Below are positions 58,436-64,000 of a stretch of 64,000 nucleotides of DNA, piece after piece. The notes below the pieces were generated by a model. It made no database searches and was not told where the DNA came from. It worked only from the letters and a program-made list of their open reading frames with translations. This DNA is from Bosea sp. ANAM02. GTDB lineage: Bacteria > Pseudomonadota > Alphaproteobacteria > Rhizobiales > Beijerinckiaceae. The DNA lies in contig NZ_AP022848.1 in NCBI RefSeq assembly GCF_011764485.1, positions 2,198,001 through 2,262,000 on the forward strand, given 5' to 3'. Within the stretch, counting starts at the first letter, position 1; every line of letters begins with the position of its first letter. Both the position numbers and the translations under genes were made by a program.

Positions 58436-58999
58436 TCAACGACCGTCTTGGCGCGGCGACGGCATCGGAGGCGGTTGAACGAGCTTTCTGCCGTTGAGCG
58501 TCACACCGCTTTGAAAGGCGAGCCAAGTCTCACCTTCTTGAGGATTGCCACCCGCCATGATCCATGAGTTTGAAATTTGCTTGGCCAGCCCCCTGCCTCT
58601 GGTTCTGGCGTCTAGTAGTTCCGCAAGCGCGGCCTGCTTCTCCCTAACCGAGACGTCAGGCGCAGCAAATGCAACTAAGATCGCGACGGCCTCCTTCCAT
58701 TCCACATCATTCGCGTCGCGCCTATCAGCTGATATGAACTTCAACCCCGCATTGTCCTGGCCAGCAGTCATACTCACTACAGAAAGCCCGAAGAACCCAA
58801 TGCTTTGACTTTGAGCGCTGATGACTATTGGCCGAATTGAAATTCCTCTTCCGAGCTCGCCTTCAACCTGCCGCACTGCTTCTTCGAAGAGCGCCTTAAT
58901 GGGCTTGGATTCAGCTGCATGGATTATCGCAATAGGTGAGAGGCTCAGAACCGTGCCCGCCAAAACTGCCCCCAACCTACGCCGCGTGTGATGTATCAT
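58436..58999 (-). CDS. Secreted protein of unknown function in a lower-GC patch
   Basis: 187 residues. A signal peptide (RRRLGAVLAGTVLSLSPIAI, cleavage after HAA) is followed by a mature domain with no recognised family: KALFEEAVRQVEGELGRGIS, IGFFGLSVVSMTAGQDNAGL and ISNSWIMAGGNPQEGETWLA. The ATG at 58999 fits the signal peptide best; the frame is open upstream. Codons here use more A and T than the neighbours. It converges with the methyltransferase gene and is divergent from the membrane-protein gene at 59136. Confidence 0.6.
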   Translation of the reverse strand: MIHHTRRRLGAVLAGTVLSLSPIAIIHAAESKPIKALFEEAVRQVEGELGRGISIRPIVISAQSQSIGFFGLSVVSMTAGQDNAGLKFISADRRDANDVEWKEAVAILVAFAAPDVSVREKQAALAELLDARTRGRGLAKQISNSWIMAGGNPQEGETWLAFQSGVTLNGRKLVQPPPMPSPRQDGR

Positions 59000-59135
59000 C
59001 CCGACGATCCGCCCTCTTTGATTTAACATCGTTGATGGCGCACTTCTTAAAGGCAAGCAACTGCCAGTTTCCGTCTCCGACCCGTTGCAGACGTTCAGCC
59101 CTGCCGGTAGTCGTGGGAGAATTGTGTGAGGCGAA

Positions 59136-59342
59136 ATGAGATCAGCAATCATCCGAGTTTGGTGTTTTCTGCTCGGCCTGGCTCAATTCTGGATTGGCGC
59201 TGCTGGATCCTTTCTGGCTGTTCCCGGGGCCTCTTTTGGATCAATGACCTTTCACGCCTTCTTGCCTACGGCCTCAGGAATAACTCTGGTCGCGGGCGCG
59301 CTGTTCGGCTGTAGGCGGCCGCTGTCGAAGCAGGTCAAATGA
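59136..59342 (+). CDS. Small membrane protein, hypothetical
   Basis: 68 residues with two hydrophobic helices: IIRVWCFLLGLAQFWIGAAG and FHAFLPTASGITLVAGALFG, and a short basic tail (CRRPLSKQVK). GTGAGGCGAA precedes the ATG at 59136. No family is recognised. The stop overlaps the next start (ATGA), which makes a two-gene unit with the zinc-ribbon gene and supports that both are real. Base composition is below the window average. Confidence 0.55.
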   Translation: MRSAIIRVWCFLLGLAQFWIGAAGSFLAVPGASFGSMTFHAFLPTASGITLVAGALFGCRRPLSKQVK

Positions 59343-59617
59343 GCGAAAACCTAAAGGCGCGTTGGGACAACTTCGCAGCTGAGATGAAGGCGTCACCCGG
59401 CTCGTTGCAGAACCCGGATTTTCTCCAACGTTTCAATGCACTGATGGTGCCTGTCTATGAACTGCAGACGCAATTCGAACGCGAACGTGCGCACCAACGC
59501 TTCGTCTCGCAGGCTCCCTGCCCGATTTGCGGAGGAACCGTTACCTATGAATACCGGGCGCCGCTTGTGGGAAGCATGAAGTGCGACACGCCGGCATGCG
59601 TCGCACTAAATCTCTAA
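59339..59617 (+). CDS. Small zinc-ribbon-like protein, hypothetical
   Basis: 92 residues, soluble. The N-terminal 55 residues are helical and charged (LKARWDNFAAEMKASPGSLQ). The C-terminal part has APCPICGGTVTYEYRAPLVG followed by KCDTPACVALN, two cysteine pairs (CPIC and CDTPAC) spaced like a small zinc ribbon. The start overlaps the membrane-protein stop by 4 bp. No family is recognised, but the helical head and C-terminal zinc ribbon are clear. Confidence 0.6.
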   Translation: MSENLKARWDNFAAEMKASPGSLQNPDFLQRFNALMVPVYELQTQFERERAHQRFVSQAPCPICGGTVTYEYRAPLVGSMKCDTPACVALNL

Positions 59618-59693
59618 CGCTGCCGTCCGCTCCCGACCCATTGCGGTCATTGGCCGTTACGGACAAAACCACGGCCGCTTCCGTCCAACGAAA

Positions 59694-59723
59694 AGCCCGC
59701 TCCGGATGGCTCCGGAGCGGGCT
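59694..59723 (-). terminator. Strong intrinsic terminator of livK
   Basis: AGCCCGCTCCGGA and TCCGGAGCGGGCT form a perfect 13-bp stem over TGGC. On the minus strand the stem is followed by TTTTCG. It lies 33 bp after the livK stop. Confidence 0.85.
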
Positions 59724-59756
59724 CTTTGATTCAGGACGTAAGATCAGCCGCCGAGA

Positions 59757-60872
59757 TCAGTTCTCGACATAGGTGATCTTGCCGTCGGCACCCTTCTTCC
59801 AGGTGTAGACGGTGTAGTCCGGACGGGTGATGTCGCCCTTCTTGTCGAAGCCGATATCGCCGATCACGGTCTTGACCGGCTGGCCGCCATGCAGCGCCGC
59901 CGCGATCTTCTTGGGGTCGACCGAATTCGCGCGCTTGGCGCCTTCGGCCATGATCTGGACGGCGGCGTAGCTGTAGAGCGTGTAGGCTTCCGGCTTGAAG
60001 TTCTTGGCAGCGAACTTCTTGACGACGGCGGCCGCCTCCGGGCGCTTCTGCGGGTCCGGCGGGAAGGTCATCAGCGTGCCTTCGACGCCGGGGCCGCCGA
60101 TCGTGGCGAACTCGTCGGTGGTGATGCCGTCACCCGAGACGAGGACCGTCTTCAGGCCCTGGTCGCGCATCTGGCGCACGATCAGGCCGCCTTCGGTGTG
60201 CAGGCCGCCCCAGTAGAGGTAGTCGGCACCGGAGGCCTTGATCTTCGAGACGAGCGCCGAGAAGTCCTTCTCGCCGGCATTGATGCCTTCGTAGAGCACT
60301 TCCTTGACGCCGCCGGCGTTGAGGCCCTTCTTGGTCTCGTCGGCGAGGCCCTGGCCATAGGTCGTCTTGTCGTGGACGACGGCGATCTTCTTGTCCTTGA
60401 AGTTCTTCAGCAGATAGGCCGAGGCGACGCTGCCCTGCTGGTCGTCACGGCCGCAGGTGCGGAAGGTGTTCCACAGACCGCGCTCGGTGATCTTCGGGTT
60501 CGTGGCCGAAGGCGAGATCATCAGGATGCCGTTCTCGGCATAGACCTCGGAAGCCGGCATGGTGACGCCGGAGTTGAAGTGGCCGAGCACCCATTTCACG
60601 CCGTCGCCGACGAACTTGTTGGCGACCGAGACGCCCTGCTTCGGATCGGAGACGTCGTCGCCGAGCGAGATCGTGATCTTCTGGCCGAGGACGCCGCCGG
60701 CGGCGTTGATATCCTCGACGGCCTGCTCGGCGCCGTTCTTGAGCTGCGCGCCGAACGCGGCGTTGGGGCCGGTGATCGGGCCGCCGACACCGAGCTTGAT
60801 CTGCGCGTTGGCCATGCCGGAGAAGGCAAGGACCGCGCCGAGCGCAATGCCGCCCAACAGCAGTTTCTTCAT
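59757..60872 (-). CDS. livK: Branched-chain amino acid ABC transporter substrate-binding protein
   Basis: 371 residues. A signal peptide (KKLLLGGIALGAVLAFSGMA, cleavage after ANA) leads to QIKLGVGGPITGPNAAFGAQ, the LivJ/LivK opening. DKKIAVVHDKTTYGQGLADE and DYLYWGGLHTEGGLIVRQMR are typical blocks of the family-5 solute-binding fold. The ATG at 60872 follows GGGGAG. It is the periplasmic receptor for leucine-type amino acids and works with the livFGM genes downstream of 61379. Its own strong terminator and a 129-bp gap to the next gene suggest a separate transcript, often made in excess over the membrane parts. Confidence 0.93.
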   Translation of the reverse strand: MKKLLLGGIALGAVLAFSGMANAQIKLGVGGPITGPNAAFGAQLKNGAEQAVEDINAAGGVLGQKITISLGDDVSDPKQGVSVANKFVGDGVKWVLGHFNSGVTMPASEVYAENGILMISPSATNPKITERGLWNTFRTCGRDDQQGSVASAYLLKNFKDKKIAVVHDKTTYGQGLADETKKGLNAGGVKEVLYEGINAGEKDFSALVSKIKASGADYLYWGGLHTEGGLIVRQMRDQGLKTVLVSGDGITTDEFATIGGPGVEGTLMTFPPDPQKRPEAAAVVKKFAAKNFKPEAYTLYSYAAVQIMAEGAKRANSVDPKKIAAALHGGQPVKTVIGDIGFDKKGDITRPDYTVYTWKKGADGKITYVEN

Positions 60873-61001
60873 GTGATGCAACTCCCCTGTATTGATTGAT
60901 CAACGGGCTGGACGGGCCGCCCGTCTCGGCGCGTGATGGCCACCGTGAGCCGCAGTCTTGCGCTTTTCCGATGGTCTGTCACGCGACAAGCTCGTTAGCT
61001 T

Positions 61002-61376
61002 TTAGAGCAACTCGGGTCGTATTTCGGCGCCGGCCCGCGGTTTCCAGCCGAAGGGGCCGGCGGGCTCGAACAGCCAGTGATATTGCCGCGTCATCTGCTT
61101 GGCGCGGGTGTAGCGCCAGCCGGCATAGCCGAAAGCGACCAGAACGATCGTGTCGACGATGTAGTAATGGACCGTCAGCAGCGTCGCCTCGAACAGCGCG
61201 AAATGGATGAAGCGCACGAACAGGCCCAGCGCCAGCATGTAGACGACGAGCTGCCATTGCGACCGCCAGGTCAGCGCGATGGCACGCCCGGCCATCCAGG
61301 CGAGCCAGCCGCCCATCACGACCGTCACCAGGAGGAACAGCCAGATCGTCGGTTCTTCGTAGAGGATGCCCTGCAT
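61002..61376 (-). CDS. DUF6867-type membrane protein next to livF
   Basis: 124 residues with three hydrophobic helices (TIWLFLLVTVVMGGWLAWMA; LVVYMLALGLFVRFIHFALF; HYYIVDTIVLVAFGYAGWRY) and a C-terminal tail (MTRQYHWLFEPAGPFGWKPR). Proteins of this type are found next to liv genes in many Rhizobiales and are annotated as DUF6867. A link to branched-chain amino-acid transport rests on that position. The start at 61376 is 2 bp after the livF stop, so it is the last gene of the livGF transcript. Confidence 0.75.
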   Translation of the reverse strand: MQGILYEEPTIWLFLLVTVVMGGWLAWMAGRAIALTWRSQWQLVVYMLALGLFVRFIHFALFEATLLTVHYYIVDTIVLVAFGYAGWRYTRAKQMTRQYHWLFEPAGPFGWKPRAGAEIRPELL

Positions 61377-61378
61377 CG

Positions 61379-62110
61379 TCAGTGCCTCCCGCCTTCGAGA
61401 TAGGCTGCCCGCACCTGCGGGTCGGCGAGCAGGTCCTTGCCGGTGCCGCTCATGGTGATGACGCCGTTGACCATCACGTAGCCGCGATGGGCGAGCTTCA
61501 GGGCATGGAAGGCGTTCTGCTCGACCAGGAAGACGGTCAACCCTTGTGTCCGGTTGAGCTCGCGGATCGCCTCGAAGATCTGCTTCACGATCAGCGGCGC
61601 GAGGCCGAGCGAAGGCTCGTCGAGCAGCAGGAGCTTGGGACGGGCCATCAGCGCGCGGGCGATGGCGACCATCTGCTGTTCGCCGCCCGAGAGCGTGCCG
61701 CCGCGCTGCTGCAGGCGCTCCCTGATGCGCGGGAAGAGCACGCAGATCTTTTCGAGATCCTCGTCGAAATGCTCGAACTTGCGGACGGCGGCGCCCATCT
61801 GCAGGTTCTCGAACACCGTCATGCGCGGGAAGATGCGTCTTCCTTCCGGGGATTGAGCAATACCCAGTCTCGCGATCTCGTGGCTCGGCATCCGCGTGAT
61901 GTCGCGGCCCTCGTAGGTGATCGAGCCTTCGCGGGCCTGCGGATTGCCGAAGATCGTCATCATCAGCGTGGATTTGCCGGCGCCGTTGGCGCCGATCATG
62001 GTGACGATCTCGCCGGGATTGACGTCGATATCGACGCCCTTCAACGCGATGATCTTGCCGTAATAGGTCTTGACGCCGCGGACGGCCAGAAGAGGCTGGG
62101 CTTGAGTCAC
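61379..62110 (-). CDS. livF: Branched-chain amino acid ABC transporter ATPase LivF
   Basis: 243 residues starting with GTG. Walker A is GANGAGKSTLM at about 38-48, the signature is LSGGEQQMVAIARALM (about 141-156) and Walker B is LLLDEPSLGLAP. YYGKIIALKGVDIDVNPGEI is the LivF-type N-terminus. Paired with LivG, it drives import through LivHM. The start overlaps the livG stop by 4 bp (GTGA). Confidence 0.95.
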   Translation of the reverse strand: MTQAQPLLAVRGVKTYYGKIIALKGVDIDVNPGEIVTMIGANGAGKSTLMMTIFGNPQAREGSITYEGRDITRMPSHEIARLGIAQSPEGRRIFPRMTVFENLQMGAAVRKFEHFDEDLEKICVLFPRIRERLQQRGGTLSGGEQQMVAIARALMARPKLLLLDEPSLGLAPLIVKQIFEAIRELNRTQGLTVFLVEQNAFHALKLAHRGYVMVNGVITMSGTGKDLLADPQVRAAYLEGGRH

Positions 62111-62972
62111 GAGATGCCGACCTCCGCTTCGACCTCTTCGACCTCCTCGTCATCGACGCCGAGATAGGCGGCGATGACCTTCGGGTCGGCCTGAATCTCG
62201 GCCGGCGTGCCGTCGGCGATCTTGGTCCCGTAGTCGAGGACCACGACATGGTCCGAGATTTCCATGACGACAGACATGTCGTGCTCGATCAGCAGCAGCG
62301 CCGTGCCGAGGTCCTTGCGGATCGAGAGCAGCAGCGTGTTGAGGTCGAGGCTCTCGCGCGGGTTGAGGCCCGCGGCCGGCTCGTCGAGGCAGAGCAGGAC
62401 CGGGTCGGTGCACATGGCGCGTGCGATCTCCAGCCGGCGCTGGTCGCCATAGGGCAGGTCGGCGGCGGGATCGTCGGCGCGATGGGTCAGGTTGATCTTG
62501 TCGAGCCAGAACTCGGCCTTCTCGATCGCCTCCTTCTCGCGGTCCTTGTAGCCGCCGATGCCGAGCACGCCGAGGAAGGTGAAGCCCGAGGCCGCCATCA
62601 GGGGGTTGTGCTGGGCGACGAGCAGGTTCTCCAGCACGGTCATGCCGCCGAAGAGGCGGATGTTCTGGAAGGTGCGGGCGACCTTGGCCTTCCAGGAGAT
62701 GCGGAAGTCCGGCATGCGCTCGAGCAGGTAGCTCGTGCCGTCGTCATGGTTGAGCGAGACCATGCCCTGCGTCGGCTTGTAGAAGCCGGTGATGCAGTTG
62801 AAGACGGTGGTCTTGCCGGCGCCGTTGGGGCCGATCAGCGCGGTGATCTCGCCCTTGCGGGCCTGGAAGGAGAGGGCGTTGACGGCGGTGAGGCCGCCGA
62901 AGCGCATGGTGACCTGCTCGACTTCGAGCAGGGCGCGGCCCTGCGGCGTCAGGTGGGGAGCTGTCGTGGCCA

Positions 62973-62973
<1 letters not shown>
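62107..62973 (-). CDS. livG: Branched-chain amino acid ABC transporter ATPase LivG
   Basis: 288 residues. Walker A is GPNGAGKTTVFNCITGFYKP; LivG-type inserts FQNIRLFGGMTVLENLLVAQ and a signature-like LPYGDQRRLEIARAM replace the canonical LSGGQ, as usual in LivG. Walker B is LLCLDEPAAGLNP. The C-terminus is very acidic (DDEEVEEVEAEVGIS), an extension not seen in E. coli LivG. The ATG at 62973 overlaps the livM stop by one base. Confidence 0.94.

Positions 62974-64000
<1,027 letters not shown>

Overview
The window is GC-rich, tightly packed bacterial DNA. It most likely comes from a Rhizobiales-type alphaproteobacterium, and Bosea or a close relative is my best guess. The support is indirect: a DUF1236-type secreted protein, a cysteine-poor DksA, a fliL-fliM-DUF6468-MotE-like cluster, a DUF6867-type gene next to livF, an ATP12-type ATP synthase assembly factor, a CtrA-type box upstream of fliL and an Irr-type (ICE) box upstream of a TonB-dependent receptor. 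No rRNA or tRNA gene and no CRISPR array was seen. Both edges cut genes: a carboxymuconolactone decarboxylase-like gene on the left and livM on the right.

Layout. 1-4260 looks accessory: small secreted or membrane proteins, a serine recombinase and a tyrosine integrase, closed by an intergenic repeat. 4261-9115 holds a putative ferric-iron ABC importer (permease and ATPase divergent from the binding protein), with a PP2C-like gene after the binding protein. 10106-12984 is a three-gene set for polyprenyl-phosphate sugar and lipid A modification. 13253-24065 is flagellar: a large secreted TPR-like protein, then MotE-like, DUF6468, FliM and FliL on the minus strand, divergent from flgF-flgG-flgA-flgH. 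The shared control region has a CtrA box on the fliL side and a sigma-54-like promoter on the flgF side. 24351-29745 has a SulP transporter, a GFA-type protein with a tiny lipoprotein gene, dksA and an MBOAT/SGNH O-acylation pair. 30135-33815 is a TetR-HlyD-ABC export operon resembling E. coli cecR-ybhGFSR, with a perfect palindrome as the likely operator.

34010-46161 is mostly housekeeping and envelope genes: pccB, ATP12, a six-helix chemoreceptor, a DmpA-type peptidase, several small secreted proteins, rpsD, murI, a MarR-GNAT fusion with its own palindromic operator, and a flavin amine oxidase. 46162-48785 is an iron-regulated TonB receptor, probably for heme. 48999-58399 carries trmJ, an M19 dipeptidase, a DadA-like oxidase, a BASS-type transporter, a GST, rpe, purB, an RBBP9-like hydrolase and a methyltransferase. 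58436-59617 is a lower-GC patch of three unrecognised genes. 59757-64000 is a livK, DUF6867, livF, livG, livM branched-chain amino-acid importer locus.

The most striking non-coding signal is a set of intergenic inverted-repeat elements of about 90-210 bp. They fall into several sequence families, but nearly all begin GTCAT and end ATGAC. One family (about 91 bp, five copies) can fold into a cloverleaf-like shape, and one copy sits nested inside another family. Several lie between convergent genes. Five small genes of 32-53 codons or with signal peptides were also recovered from intergenic space by reading frames, ribosome-binding sites and membrane or lipoprotein signals.
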